A stretch of DNA of 64,000 nucleotides from Pseudonocardia cypriaca (GCF_006717045.1 NZ_VFPH01000001.1:1612001-1676000); one strand, 5' to 3'; positions 1-8,141 are shown, numbered from the stretch's first letter. Made by a program: numbers and translations. Notes: generated by a model not told the origin, from the sequence alone.

Positions 1-537
1 TCCACCCAGCTGGAGGACCTCAAGAACACCCGGCGCGACCTGCTGACGGTCGTCCGCGAGGTGGACGACAAGATCCTCGAGGTGTTCGCGACGGCCTACG
101 CCGACGTGGCGCGCGAGTTCGAGATCGTCTTCCGCACGCTGTTCCCCGGCGGCGAGGGCCGGCTCGTGCTCACCGACCCCGACGACATGCTCACCACCGG
201 CGTCGAGGTCGAGGCGCGGCCGCCGGGCAAGAAGGTGAAGCGGCTGTCGCTGCTCTCCGGCGGCGAGCGCTCGCTCACCGCGATGGCGCTGCTGGTGGCG
301 ATCTTCCGCGCCCGCCCGTCGCCGTTCTACATCCTCGACGAGATCGAGGCCGCCCTCGACGACGTCAACCTCCGCCGGCTCATCTCCCTCATGGAGGAGC
401 TGCGCGAGACCAGCCAGCTCATCGTGATCACCCACCAGAAGCCGACGATGGAGGTCGCGGACGCGCTCTACGGCGTCTCGATGCGCGGCGACGGGATCAC
501 CACGGTGATCAGCCAGCGCCTCCGCGCCGCCAGCTGA
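1..537 (+). CDS. smc: Chromosome segregation ATPase SMC, C-terminal end (5' truncated by window edge)
   Basis: This is the last ~178 codons of SMC; the frame is open from base 1 and ends TGA at 535-537. The visible part is the C-terminal half of the head domain. It has the ABC signature LSLLSGGERSLTAMALL (about 245-300), the Walker B stretch FYILDEIEAALDDVN (about 325-370) and the H-loop region LIVITHQKPTMEVADALYG (about 418-475). SMC with ScpA/ScpB organises and segregates the chromosome; two heads dimerise on ATP through these motifs. ftsY follows on the same strand after about 120 bases, the usual actinobacterial order. The coiled coils, hinge and Walker A lie outside the window. Confidence 0.95.
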   Translation, partial: STQLEDLKNTRRDLLTVVREVDDKILEVFATAYADVAREFEIVFRTLFPGGEGRLVLTDPDDMLTTGVEVEARPPGKKVKRLSLLSGGERSLTAMALLVAIFRARPSPFYILDEIEAALDDVNLRRLISLMEELRETSQLIVITHQKPTMEVADALYGVSMRGDGITTVISQRLRAAS

Positions 538-552
538 CGCATCGCTCGTTCC

Positions 553-599
553 ACGAACGGCGCGTTCGTCGGAACCTATCCGACGAACGCGCCGTTCGT
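553..599. terminator. Perfect 20-bp inverted repeat between smc and ftsY
   Basis: Arms 553-572 and 580-599 are exact reverse complements with a 7-base loop (AACCTAT). Each arm is itself nearly palindromic around ACGAACG/CGTTCGT. It begins 16 bases after the smc stop, so a terminator role is likely, although no T-tract follows. It could equally be one copy of a dispersed palindromic intergenic repeat. Seen directly: the repeat. Inferred: its function. Confidence 0.6.
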
Positions 600-657
600 C
601 GGAAGCCGATGGGGTGCTCGGCGCTGCGCGCCTCGCCGGGCGTGACAGGGTGGATGC

Positions 658-2025
658 GTGACCACGCAGACCCTCTGGATCGTCGTTGCCATCGTGGTGG
701 CGATCCTGATCATCGCCGTCGCGCTCGGCCTCGTGCTGCGCCGCAGGCGCCAGATCAGCCTGCGCGAGCGGGACCAGGTCGAGCGCGGGACCGGTACCGC
801 GCCGCCCAGACGTGGCACCTACCAGGCCGGAAGCGGGATCGCCTTCTCCAGCAGCACGGAGACCGCCGACACGGGGACCGAACCAGCCGAACCGGAGGCG
901 CCGCCCGCCCCGCCCGGCGCGGAGCCCCCGTTCGCCCCCGCGCCCACCACCGACGGCACCCCGTTCGTGCCGCCCGCCGCTCCGGCGCCGGACCCCACCG
1001 TCCCGCCGGCGACGGTGGAGTCGGTCGAGGTCCCGACCGCCCCCGCGCCGTCTACGAACGGATCCGCGCCCCCCGCGGCGCCCCCGGCCGCGCCCACCGA
1101 CATCGCCCCCGCAGAGGGGCGGCTGGAGCGCCTGCGCGGCCGGCTCGCCCGCTCCCGCAGCGGCTTCGGCCAGGGCCTGCTCGGCCTGCTCGGCGCCGGT
1201 GAGCTGGACGAGGAGTCGTGGGAGGACGTCGAGGCGATGCTCCTGCAGGCCGATCTCGGCCCGGAGATGACCCTCGAGCTGGTCGACACCTTGCGCACCG
1301 AGCTCGCCGCCCGGGCCGTGCGCACCTCGGAACAGGCGCGGCAGCTGCTGCGCGAGGTGCTCACGAACGCGCTGCACACGGATCTGGACCGTTCCGTTCG
1401 CGCACTGCCGCACAGCGGACGCCCGGGCGTCGTGCTGGTCGTCGGGGTCAACGGCACCGGCAAGACCACCACCACCGGGAAGCTGGCCCGCGTGCTGGTC
1501 GCGGGCGGGCGCCACGTGGTGCTCGGTGCCGCCGACACGTTCCGCGCCGCCGCCGCCGAGCAGCTCGCCACCTGGGGCGAGCGGGCCGGGGCCACGGTCG
1601 TTCGCGGGCCGGAGGGTGCCGACCCCGCCAGCGTCGCCTTCGACGCGGTCAAGCAGGGCGCCGAGGAGGGTGCCGACGCCGTCCTGCTGGACACCGCGGG
1701 CCGGCTGCACACGAAGACCGGCCTGATGGACGAGCTGGGCAAGGTCAAGCGGGTGGTGGAGCGGCAGGCCGAGGTGGACGAGGTGCTGCTGGTCCTCGAC
1801 GCCACCACGGGGCAGAACGGGCTCACGCAGGCGCGGGTGTTCGCCGACGTCGTCAAGGTCACCGGTATCGCACTGACCAAGTTGGACGGCACCGCGAAGG
1901 GCGGCATCGTGTTCCGGGTGCAGCGCGAGCTGGGGGTGCCGGTCAAGCTCGTCGGCCTCGGTGAGGGCCCGGACGACCTGGCCCCGTTCGACCCGGCCGC
2001 CTTCGTCGACGCGCTGCTTCGATGA
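658..2025 (+). CDS. ftsY: Signal recognition particle receptor FtsY
   Basis: GTPase receptor that docks SRP-ribosome complexes at the membrane for co-translational insertion, partner of Ffh encoded at 10301. Residues ~6-28 form one hydrophobic membrane segment followed by an Arg-rich stop (RRRRQ). Residues ~55-150 are a Pro/Ala/acidic low-complexity linker, and the NG GTPase domain fills ~155-455. Motifs: G1 GVNGTGKTTTTGKLA (~263), DTFRAAAAEQL (~293), DTAGR (~345) and TKLDGTAKGG (~406). The GTG start at 658 precedes the membrane helix directly. At 455 residues it has the length typical of actinobacterial FtsY, which carries a real N-terminal membrane anchor unlike the E. coli acidic A domain. 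Confidence 0.96.
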   Translation: MTTQTLWIVVAIVVAILIIAVALGLVLRRRRQISLRERDQVERGTGTAPPRRGTYQAGSGIAFSSSTETADTGTEPAEPEAPPAPPGAEPPFAPAPTTDGTPFVPPAAPAPDPTVPPATVESVEVPTAPAPSTNGSAPPAAPPAAPTDIAPAEGRLERLRGRLARSRSGFGQGLLGLLGAGELDEESWEDVEAMLLQADLGPEMTLELVDTLRTELAARAVRTSEQARQLLREVLTNALHTDLDRSVRALPHSGRPGVVLVVGVNGTGKTTTTGKLARVLVAGGRHVVLGAADTFRAAAAEQLATWGERAGATVVRGPEGADPASVAFDAVKQGAEEGADAVLLDTAGRLHTKTGLMDELGKVKRVVERQAEVDEVLLVLDATTGQNGLTQARVFADVVKVTGIALTKLDGTAKGGIVFRVQRELGVPVKLVGLGEGPDDLAPFDPAAFVDALLR

Positions 2026-2050
2026 CCCCGGATGCCGCCGTCATCCGGTT

Positions 2051-2087
2051 GTAACATCCGCGCCCTGCTCGTTCACGGGCCGGAAAC
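2051..2087 (+). promoter_or_regulatory. Possible GlnR-like nitrogen-control box upstream of amtB
   Basis: GTAAC at 2051-2055 is followed downstream by TTCAC (2072-2076), six bases, then GAAAC (2083-2087). The second pair fits the actinobacterial GlnR half-site pattern gTnAC-n6-GaAAC in four of five plus five of five positions; the first pair is degraded. The position, about 90-125 bases before the amtB start, and the known GlnR control of amtB-glnK-glnD in streptomycetes and relatives make it plausible, but the match is partial. Confidence 0.35.
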
Positions 2088-2174
2088 AACGGTGGAGGGC
2101 GTCCGAAACACGCCGAACAGATAGTTCCTCCCAGCTTGCCGCTGGCATCGGCGGCCGAGACGGGAGGGAGTTCC

Positions 2175-3557
2175 GTGGATACCGGCGATACCGCTTGGAT
2201 GCTCGCCAGCTCAGCGCTGGTGCTTCTGATGACACCGGGCCTGGCGTTCTTCTACGGCGGCATGGTCCGCAGCAAGAGCGTCCTCAACATGATCATGATG
2301 AGCTTCTCGGCCATGGGCGTCGTCGGCGTCCTCTGGGTGCTCTACGGCTACTCGGTGGCGTTCGGCAACGACGTCGGCGGCGGCCTGCTCGGGAACCCGG
2401 GCGAGTTCGCGGGCCTGCAGGGCACGTTCGGCGGCACCTACCTGGCCACCGAGGGTGGCCCGCCCGCCGAGATCCCGCTCGTCGGCACCATCCCGGCCAC
2501 CGTCTTCGTCGCCTTCCAGGCGATGTTCGCGATCATCACCGTCGCGCTGATCTCCGGTGCGGTGGCCGACCGCATGAAGTTCGGCGCCTGGCTGCTGTTC
2601 GCCGGCCTGTGGGCGACGGTCGTCTACTTCCCGGTCGCGCACTGGGTGTTCTCCTTCGACGGGGTCACCGCCGAGACGGGTGGCTGGATCGCCAACCAGC
2701 TCAAGGCCATCGACTTCGCGGGTGGCACGGCGGTGCACATCAACGCCGGTGCGGCGGCCCTCGCGCTCGTCATCGTTCTCGGCAGGCGCCGCGGCTGGCC
2801 GAAGGAGCCGATGCGGCCGCACAACCTGACGCTGGTCATGCTGGGCGCCGGCCTGCTGTGGTTCGGGTGGTTCGGGTTCAACTCCGGTTCCGCGGTCGCC
2901 TCGAACGGGATCGCCGGCATCACCTTCGTCAACACGCTCGTCGCCACCTCGGCCGCCATGCTCGCCTGGCTGCTCGTCGAGCGGATCCGCGACGGCAAGC
3001 CCACGAGCCTCGGTGCGGCGTCCGGCGTGGTGGCCGGCCTCGTCGCGATCACGCCGTCCTGCTCGGCGGTCTCGCCGATCGGCGCGATCCTGGTGGGCGT
3101 GATCGCCGGTGTCCTGTGCGCCCTCGCGGTCGGCCTGAAGTTCCGGTTCGGCTACGACGACTCGCTCGACGTGGTCGGCGTCCACCTGGTCGGCGGTCTC
3201 GTCGGCACGCTGCTCGTCGGCTTCTTCGGCACCGCGAGCGCCCCGGCGGGCGTCGACGGCCTCTTCTACGGCGGCGGCGTCGACCAGCTGTGGCGGCAGG
3301 CCGTGGGCGCGATCGCGGTGCTGGTCTACTCGTTCGTGCTCTCGCTGGTGCTCGGCTACCTCGTCAAGGCAGTGACCGGCGGTGGCCGGGTCACCGCGGA
3401 GGCCGAGGCCACCGGCATCGACGAGACCGAGCACGCGGAGACCGGCTACGACTTCTCCAGCCACCGTAGCCTCGCCGGCATCGGCTCGTCGCGGCCCGCG
3501 CCGAGCGCCCCCGCCCCGGCGGAGCAGGTTCCCGCCACCGCAGGCAAGGAGAGCTGA
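2175..3557 (+). CDS. amtB: Ammonium transporter AmtB
   Basis: Trimeric ammonium channel of the cytoplasmic membrane. The 460-residue protein is almost wholly hydrophobic, with about eleven predicted helices. Family motifs include FYGGMVRSKSVLN near the N-terminus, the twin pore histidines in VHINAGAAALAL and VVGVHLVGG, and GLLWFGWFGFNSGSA. The GTG at 2175 is chosen because GGGAGGGAG lies at 2162-2170; an in-frame TTG at 2136 would add 13 residues and has no such site. The C-terminal ~60 residues are a soluble Ala/Pro-rich tail. glnB follows after 3 bases: the PII protein binds and blocks AmtB, so the pair is a functional unit, and glnD completes it. Confidence 0.96.
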   Translation: MDTGDTAWMLASSALVLLMTPGLAFFYGGMVRSKSVLNMIMMSFSAMGVVGVLWVLYGYSVAFGNDVGGGLLGNPGEFAGLQGTFGGTYLATEGGPPAEIPLVGTIPATVFVAFQAMFAIITVALISGAVADRMKFGAWLLFAGLWATVVYFPVAHWVFSFDGVTAETGGWIANQLKAIDFAGGTAVHINAGAAALALVIVLGRRRGWPKEPMRPHNLTLVMLGAGLLWFGWFGFNSGSAVASNGIAGITFVNTLVATSAAMLAWLLVERIRDGKPTSLGAASGVVAGLVAITPSCSAVSPIGAILVGVIAGVLCALAVGLKFRFGYDDSLDVVGVHLVGGLVGTLLVGFFGTASAPAGVDGLFYGGGVDQLWRQAVGAIAVLVYSFVLSLVLGYLVKAVTGGGRVTAEAEATGIDETEHAETGYDFSSHRSLAGIGSSRPAPSAPAPAEQVPATAGKES

Positions 3558-3560
3558 CGC

Positions 3561-3899
3561 ATGAAGCTCGTAACGGCGATCGTGAAGCCGTTCGTCCTCG
3601 AGGACGTCAAGAATGCGCTGGAGCAGATCGGCGTCCTGGGCATGACCGTCAGCGAGGTGCAGGGCTACGGCCGGCAGAAGGGCCACACCGAGGTCTACCG
3701 CGGTGCGGAGTACTCCGTCGACTTCGTGCCCAAGGTCCGGGTCGAGGTCGTCGCGGACGACACCAACGCCGACAAGGTGGTGGACGCCATCGTCGAGTCG
3801 GCCCGCACCGGCAAGATCGGCGACGGCAAGGTCTGGATCACCCCGGTGGAGACGGTGGTCCGCGTCCGTACAGGGGAGCGCGGCTCCGACGCCGTCTGA
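3561..3899 (+). CDS. glnB: Nitrogen regulatory protein PII (GlnK/GlnB)
   Basis: 112-residue trimeric signal protein that senses 2-oxoglutarate and ATP/ADP. The T-loop is plain: GYGRQKGHTEVYRGAEY, with the modifiable tyrosine at residue 51. The B-loop is GKIGDGKVWI (~82-91). In actinobacteria the paired GlnD adenylylates rather than uridylylates this tyrosine. The gene starts with ATG 3 bases after the amtB stop and is followed by a strong hairpin and then glnD, reproducing the amtB-glnK-glnD operon of streptomycetes and corynebacteria. I cannot distinguish GlnB from GlnK naming by sequence; linkage to amtB favours the GlnK role. Confidence 0.96.
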   Translation: MKLVTAIVKPFVLEDVKNALEQIGVLGMTVSEVQGYGRQKGHTEVYRGAEYSVDFVPKVRVEVVADDTNADKVVDAIVESARTGKIGDGKVWITPVETVVRVRTGERGSDAV

Positions 3900-3915
3900 C
3901 CGTCCTGTTCTGCAC

Positions 3916-3955
3916 GGCATGGTGGCCCGGCTCTGCGGAGCGGGGCCACCATGCC
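3916..3955 (+). terminator. 13-bp stem-loop between glnB and glnD
   Basis: Arms 3916-3928 and 3943-3955 pair perfectly (GGCATGGTGGCCC with its complement) around a 14-base loop. It begins 17 bases after the glnB stop and ends 10 bases before the glnD ribosome-binding site (AGGAGGGG). It probably attenuates read-through so that glnD is made at lower level than amtB and glnB. A short T-containing run (CTTTC) follows; there is no long T-tract. Confidence 0.6.
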
Positions 3956-3985
3956 GCCTTTCGGCGGTAGGAGGGGAAACAGCTG

Positions 3986-6337
3986 GTGGGTGCCGTGGCC
4001 GTGGCGTCGGGGGACGCGGAGGACCTGGCCCGGGCGAAGGCCGTGCTGCTGGAACAGGGCACGGGCAAGCGCCGCCTCGGACCGGAGGCGCTGCGCACGG
4101 CGCTGGTCGACCTGCACGACTTCTGGCTCTCTTCACGGGCCGCCGCGATCGGGCTCACGGACCGCGCCGCGCTCGTCGCGGTCGGGGCGCTGGGCCGCCG
4201 GGAGCTGGCGCCGTGGTCCGACCTCGACCTGGTCCTGCTGCACGACGGCCGCACGGACGTCGAGCGGCTGGCCGGGGAACTGTGGTACCCGCTGTGGGAC
4301 GCCGGGATCGGGCTCGACCACTCCGTCCGCACACCCGGTCAGGCCGTGCAGGTGGCCGCCACCGACATGCGTGCCGCGCTCGGCCTGCTCGAGGCCCGGC
4401 ACATCGCAGGCGACCCGGCGCTCTCCGAGAAGGTCCGCGCCGCGGTGCGGCAGTCATGGCGGGCCGGCATCCGCGGCCGCTTCGACGAGCTCGCCGACAC
4501 CGCCCACGAGCGCTGGCGCAAGGTCGGCGACGTGGCGCACCGCGTGGAGCCCGACCTCAAGAACGGCCACGGTGGCCTGCGTGACGTCCAGCTGATCGAC
4601 GCGCTCGCCGCGGCCCAGCTCGTCGACCGGCCCGCGGCCGACGTGCAGGCCGCGCGCACGCTCCTGCTCGACGTCCGCACCGAGTTGCACCGGCTCGCCG
4701 GCCGGGCGCGGGACGTCCTGCACGCCCAGGAGGCCGACGAGGTCGCGGCCGCGCTGGAGATCTCCGACCGGTTCGAGCTGGCCCGCGCGCTGTCGGGCGC
4801 GGCGCGGTCGGTGGCGTTCGCGGCCGAGGTGGGGTTGCGCTCGGCCCGCAACGCGCTCCCGCGCCGTGGGCTCGCCGCGCTGCGCCGCCCGCCGGTGCGC
4901 CGCCCGCTGGACGCCGGGGTCGTCGAGCACATCGGCGAGGTGGCGCTGGCCCGCGACGCCTCCGCGGCACGCGACCCCGCCCTCGTTCTCCGGGTGGCCG
5001 CCACGGCCGCCCGCACAGGCATGCCGATCGCGGCAGGCACCCTGCACCGGCTCGCCGACACCGCCCCCGAGCTGCGGACGCCGTGGCCGCGGCCGGCGCG
5101 CGGCGAGCTGCTGTCGCTGCTGGGCACCGGCCGTCCGATGGTCGACGTGGTGGAGTCGCTGGACCGCACCGGGCTCTGGGGGCGGCTGTTCCCGGAGTGG
5201 GGCGCGGTGCGCGACCTGCCGCCGCGCGACCGGGCGCACGTCTGGACGGTCGACCGGCACCTCGTCGAGGCGTCCGCGCAGGCCGCCCGGCTCACCACGC
5301 GCGTGGCACGCCCGGACCTGCTGCTGGTCGGCGCGCTGCTGCACGACATCGGCAAGGGCCGCGGCGGTGACCACTCCGAGGTGGGCGAGTCGCTCGCCGT
5401 GCAGATCGGGCAGCGGCTCGGCTTCCCGGATCCGGACGTCGCCGTGCTCGGCCGGATGGTGCGCCACCACCTCCTGCTGCCGCACACCGCCACCCGTCGC
5501 GACCTGGAGGACCCGGCCACCGTCACCCGCGTCGTCGACACCCTCGACGGGGACGGGCTGCTGCTGGAGCTCCTCGAAGCGCTCGCCGAGGCCGACGCCC
5601 TGGCCACCGGCCCCGGCGTGTGGAGCCCGTGGAAGCGGACGCTCATCCACGACCTCGCCAACCGCTGCCGGGCCGTGCTCGCAGGAATGGCCCTGCCCGG
5701 CCAGACGCCGCCCACCGCGGCCGCCACCGAGCTGGCCGCGGCGGTAGAGGCCGACGGGCGGCCCCAGGTTCGCCTGGACGAGGGCGACCCCGCGGGCGTC
5801 GTCGTCGCCGTGCCGCACCGCACCGGGTCCCTCGCCGCCGCGGCCGGCGTGCTCGCCCTCCACTCGCTGGAGGTGCACGCGGCGGAGCTGGCCACGCTCG
5901 GCGGTGTCGCGGTGTTCACGTTCACCGCCTCGCCGCGGTTCGGCGGCCTGCCCGACCCGGCGCTGCTGCGCTCGGACCTCAGCCGCGTGCTCGACGGCGG
6001 CCTGCAGCTGCCCGAGGCACTGGCCCGCAAGGAGCGCGACTACGCCCCGCGCGGCGCCGCCGCGGAGCCGCCGGCGCCCCCCCGGGTCCTCTGGTTCGAC
6101 GACGAGGCCACCGGCGCGGTCGTCCTGGAGCTGCGCGGCACCGACCGGATCGGGCTGCTGCACCGGGTGGTCACCGCGCTCGAGGAGTGCGGTGCCGACG
6201 TGCGCTGGGCCAAGGTCTCGACGCTGGGCGCCTCGGTCGTCGACGCGTTCGGCCTGGCCGGAACGAGCGGTGAGGGCGCGCTCGGGCGCGCGGAGCGGCA
6301 GCGGATCGAGAACGCAGTGCTCACGGCGGCAGGCTGA
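3986..6337 (+). CDS. glnD: [Protein-PII] uridylyl/adenylyltransferase GlnD
   Basis: Bifunctional enzyme that modifies and demodifies PII in response to nitrogen status. 783 residues in the usual order. The nucleotidyltransferase motif is GALGRRELAPWSDLDLVLL (~68-87) with its two Asp metal ligands. A helical domain contains DLKNGHGGLRDVQ (~190). The HD phosphohydrolase motif is LLHDIGKGRGGDHSE (~450). Two C-terminal ACT domains start at VVVAVPHRTGSLA (~605) and VVLELRGTDRIGLL (~712). GTG start with AGGAGGGG 10 bases upstream. Coupled functionally to amtB-glnB. A 21-base piece of its 3' region (6020-6040) recurs at 8114-8134 as part of a segmental duplication. Confidence 0.95.
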   Translation: MGAVAVASGDAEDLARAKAVLLEQGTGKRRLGPEALRTALVDLHDFWLSSRAAAIGLTDRAALVAVGALGRRELAPWSDLDLVLLHDGRTDVERLAGELWYPLWDAGIGLDHSVRTPGQAVQVAATDMRAALGLLEARHIAGDPALSEKVRAAVRQSWRAGIRGRFDELADTAHERWRKVGDVAHRVEPDLKNGHGGLRDVQLIDALAAAQLVDRPAADVQAARTLLLDVRTELHRLAGRARDVLHAQEADEVAAALEISDRFELARALSGAARSVAFAAEVGLRSARNALPRRGLAALRRPPVRRPLDAGVVEHIGEVALARDASAARDPALVLRVAATAARTGMPIAAGTLHRLADTAPELRTPWPRPARGELLSLLGTGRPMVDVVESLDRTGLWGRLFPEWGAVRDLPPRDRAHVWTVDRHLVEASAQAARLTTRVARPDLLLVGALLHDIGKGRGGDHSEVGESLAVQIGQRLGFPDPDVAVLGRMVRHHLLLPHTATRRDLEDPATVTRVVDTLDGDGLLLELLEALAEADALATGPGVWSPWKRTLIHDLANRCRAVLAGMALPGQTPPTAAATELAAAVEADGRPQVRLDEGDPAGVVVAVPHRTGSLAAAAGVLALHSLEVHAAELATLGGVAVFTFTASPRFGGLPDPALLRSDLSRVLDGGLQLPEALARKERDYAPRGAAAEPPAPPRVLWFDDEATGAVVLELRGTDRIGLLHRVVTALEECGADVRWAKVSTLGASVVDAFGLAGTSGEGALGRAERQRIENAVLTAAG

Positions 6338-6342
6338 CCTCC

Positions 6343-6450
6343 CGCGAGTCGCGCCCTGGATGTACGCGAGTCGCGCTCTGAGTGCGTGCGAGTCGGGGCT
6401 TCCGGTGCACGGACGTCGCGCTCCGGGTACGCGAGTCGCGACTGGGGAGC
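6343..6450. repeat. Degenerate ~22-bp tandem repeats (CGCGAGTCGCG units)
   Basis: The spacer after glnD contains about five units beginning CGCGAGTCGCG or a variant, at 6343, 6365, 6387, about 6411 and about 6430. The first two are separated by exactly 22 bases; later ones drift. The unit is itself palindromic. A 32-base block covering the first unit and the start of the second recurs inverted at 46831-46862 with one mismatch, so this is a dispersed intergenic repeat. No gene is visible in the spacer. Confidence 0.7.
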
Positions 6451-6485
6451 GCTGGGCGCCACGCTCCTCGTGACAGGGAGCAGAC

Positions 6486-7163
6486 ATGATCGTGATCACC
6501 GCGTCCCCGGCGGTTGAACGGAACGAATCGCCCGAACCGTACGTTGGACAATGCGTGACCACCGCGACACGGCCGGTGCGGCTCGCGCTGCCGGGGCGAA
6601 CGTTGCTGCTCGTGGCCGGAATGCCGGGGGCGGGCAAGTCCACGCTGCTGTCGAGCCTGCCGGCCGCCGAGGGGCTCACCGTACTCGACTCGGAGGCGCA
6701 GCGGGCCGTGCTGCGCCGGCTCATCAGCGGTGTGCCCTACGCGTGGCAGCGGCCGGTGGTGCACCTGTTGCACCGCACGGCGGTGGTCGGGGCCGCCTTG
6801 TCGGCCACCCCGACCGTCGTCGTCCACCTGCCGGCCACGCAGCCCGGCATCCGCGCCGCTGTGGCCCGCCTCGCCGCGCTCACCCGGCGCGATGCGCACC
6901 TGCTGTGGCTGAAGGCCGATGCCGCCGAGGCGCGCCGCGGGCAGTACGCGCGCGGCCGCGTGGTACAGGAGGCGTCGTTCTGCGCCCATGCGCGGCGGGC
7001 CGAGCGCACCGCGGCGGAGCTGCTCGGCGACCCGCCGCCCGGCTGGCGGAGCGTCACCGTGCTCGACCGGGAGGCCGCACGCGGGGGACTGCGGCTGGAC
7101 ACCGGGCCCGCACCGGTCATTCCTGTTCGGTGGTCGGCAGCACGATCAGCTGTGCCACGTTGA
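6486..7163 (+). CDS. P-loop ATPase/kinase of the AAA_33 type
   Basis: 225-residue protein with a Walker A motif GMPGAGKST (~45-53), followed by a zeta-toxin/chloramphenicol-kinase-like small-kinase fold; substrate unknown. ATG start with AGGGAG 8 bases upstream. The body contains paired stretches such as RPVVHLLHRTAVV and HLLWLKADAAEARRGQYARGR, typical of uncharacterised actinobacterial AAA-family ATPases. The last ~16 codons (from about 7115) are read from the antisense of a short-chain dehydrogenase remnant, so the native stop was probably lost when the region was duplicated. A second, decayed copy lies at 8142-8615. This copy keeps its P-loop and frame, so it may be functional. Confidence 0.8.
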   Translation: MIVITASPAVERNESPEPYVGQCVTTATRPVRLALPGRTLLLVAGMPGAGKSTLLSSLPAAEGLTVLDSEAQRAVLRRLISGVPYAWQRPVVHLLHRTAVVGAALSATPTVVVHLPATQPGIRAAVARLAALTRRDAHLLWLKADAAEARRGQYARGRVVQEASFCAHARRAERTAAELLGDPPPGWRSVTVLDREAARGGLRLDTGPAPVIPVRWSAARSAVPR

Positions 7164-7196
7164 CGCGGGACGGCGCGGCCGCTGACCACGTGATCG
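7121..7196 (-). pseudogene. Remnant of the 3' end of an SDR gene
   Basis: About 76 bases match the 3' end of the intact SDR gene at 8621-8699. Read on the minus strand both encode a tail of the form TWSAAAP-(S/A)R-(V/L)NVAQLIVLPT. No upstream SDR coding sequence exists here; the similarity stops at about 7196, directly before the oxidoreductase stop codon at 7201. It marks one end of the duplicated segment. Confidence 0.75.
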
Positions 7197-7200
7197 ACGC

Positions 7201-8007
7201 TCAGCGCGCGCGGCGGGCGATCAGCCACAGCCCGACACGGCCGACGGCGCGATAGATCGGCCCGATGACGGCGATCGGGTACGTCGGGTGCCGTTCCTCC
7301 ATCCACACCCGGGCACGCGGGTGCGACGCGATCAGCTGGAACCGGCTGAGCGGGTGCTCGAGACGCGGCTCGCTCGAATGAACTTCGATCGCACACAGAT
7401 GCTTCGTGTTGATGTACCCGTACTGTGCGGGGCTCACCAGCCGGACCGGCGCACCATGTGCACCGCTGAGCGGCTGCCCGTCGAGTCGGGTGGCGATCAG
7501 CACGTCCGCGGCCAGCGCGTCTTCGAGCTGGACGACCGACGCGAAGCCGTCCAACCCGCGGAAGACGAGATGCGTGACGGTCGTTCCGGGCGCCAGCCGG
7601 GGCTCGATCAGGGAGCCGTAGAAGGTGGCGAAGGAGACGCCCTCCCAGCGCAGCCCGGTGGCCGACCAGCCCGCGACGCAGTGGAAGTCGGAGACTTGGT
7701 CGACCGGCGGGAGATCGTCGAGGTCGGTCAGCGCGACGGTGAGCGGGGTCTGGATGGCACCGGTGACGTCGATGGTGGGGGTCGGCGGGACCACAGGCGG
7801 TGGGTTGGACCCGTGCGTGCCGAAGCGGGGAAAGCCGTCCACCAGTCGCTGTCCGGGCGGCAGCGTGCCGCGCCGAGACGATGCGGGGCGGCCCGGTGCC
7901 CGGCGCGCGTGCAAGACACCGACCGCGAGCAGCACGCCCCACGCCGAAGGGCTGCGCCACCAGGCGCGTGACGTGCTGGCCTCGGGCTGCGTGTCCACGG
8001 GTGGCAT
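7201..8007 (-). CDS. Molybdopterin-dependent oxidoreductase (sulfite-oxidase/YedY fold)
   Basis: Contains the oxidoreductase molybdopterin-binding fold of the SUOX/MsrP (YedY) family. The Mo-ligand cysteine is in DFHCVAGWSATGLRWEGVSF, and the later GAHGAPVRLVSPAQYGY stretch is also characteristic. The N-terminus contains one short hydrophobic segment (AWGVLLAVGVLHA), possibly a membrane anchor. Start uncertain: ATG at 8007 is used here; GTG at 8061 or TTG at 8124 would extend it, but the latter runs into a glnD remnant, so the 5' end may have been re-made by the rearrangement. It lies between the two copies of the duplicated glnD-ATPase-SDR segment. Substrate unknown; related proteins reduce or oxidise sulfur or protein methionine sulfoxide. 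Confidence 0.75.
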   Translation of the reverse strand: MPPVDTQPEASTSRAWWRSPSAWGVLLAVGVLHARRAPGRPASSRRGTLPPGQRLVDGFPRFGTHGSNPPPVVPPTPTIDVTGAIQTPLTVALTDLDDLPPVDQVSDFHCVAGWSATGLRWEGVSFATFYGSLIEPRLAPGTTVTHLVFRGLDGFASVVQLEDALAADVLIATRLDGQPLSGAHGAPVRLVSPAQYGYINTKHLCAIEVHSSEPRLEHPLSRFQLIASHPRARVWMEERHPTYPIAVIGPIYRAVGRVGLWLIARRAR

Positions 8008-8094
8008 GTGCACCAGGCTGCGCGCCGAGCCAGCGGACGGCGTCGCCCTGAGGTCGTCCACCGCTCCACCGAAATGATGAGATCGGGCTACGGC

Positions 8095-8140
8095 GGGCTG
8101 CAGCTGCGAGGAGCTGGCCCGCAAGGAGCGCGACAGTCCC
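8095..8140 (+). pseudogene. Fragment of glnD 3' coding region
   Basis: Bases 8114-8134 are identical to glnD 6020-6040, and the flanking 18 bases are alignable with small gaps (GGCGGSCTGCAGCTGC in both). No glnD context surrounds it. It is followed at once by the truncated ATPase copy, showing that the copied segment lost everything between glnD ~6041 and the ATPase codons just after the P-loop. Confidence 0.8.
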
Positions 8141-8141
8141 C

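Noticed and set aside
2211..4136. 641-codon minus-strand frame across amtB and glnB
   Set aside because: Antisense of well-conserved genes, no recognisable domain.
6343..6450. CRISPR-like array
   Set aside because: Units are contiguous, degenerate and only 22 bp with no unique spacers and no cas genes.
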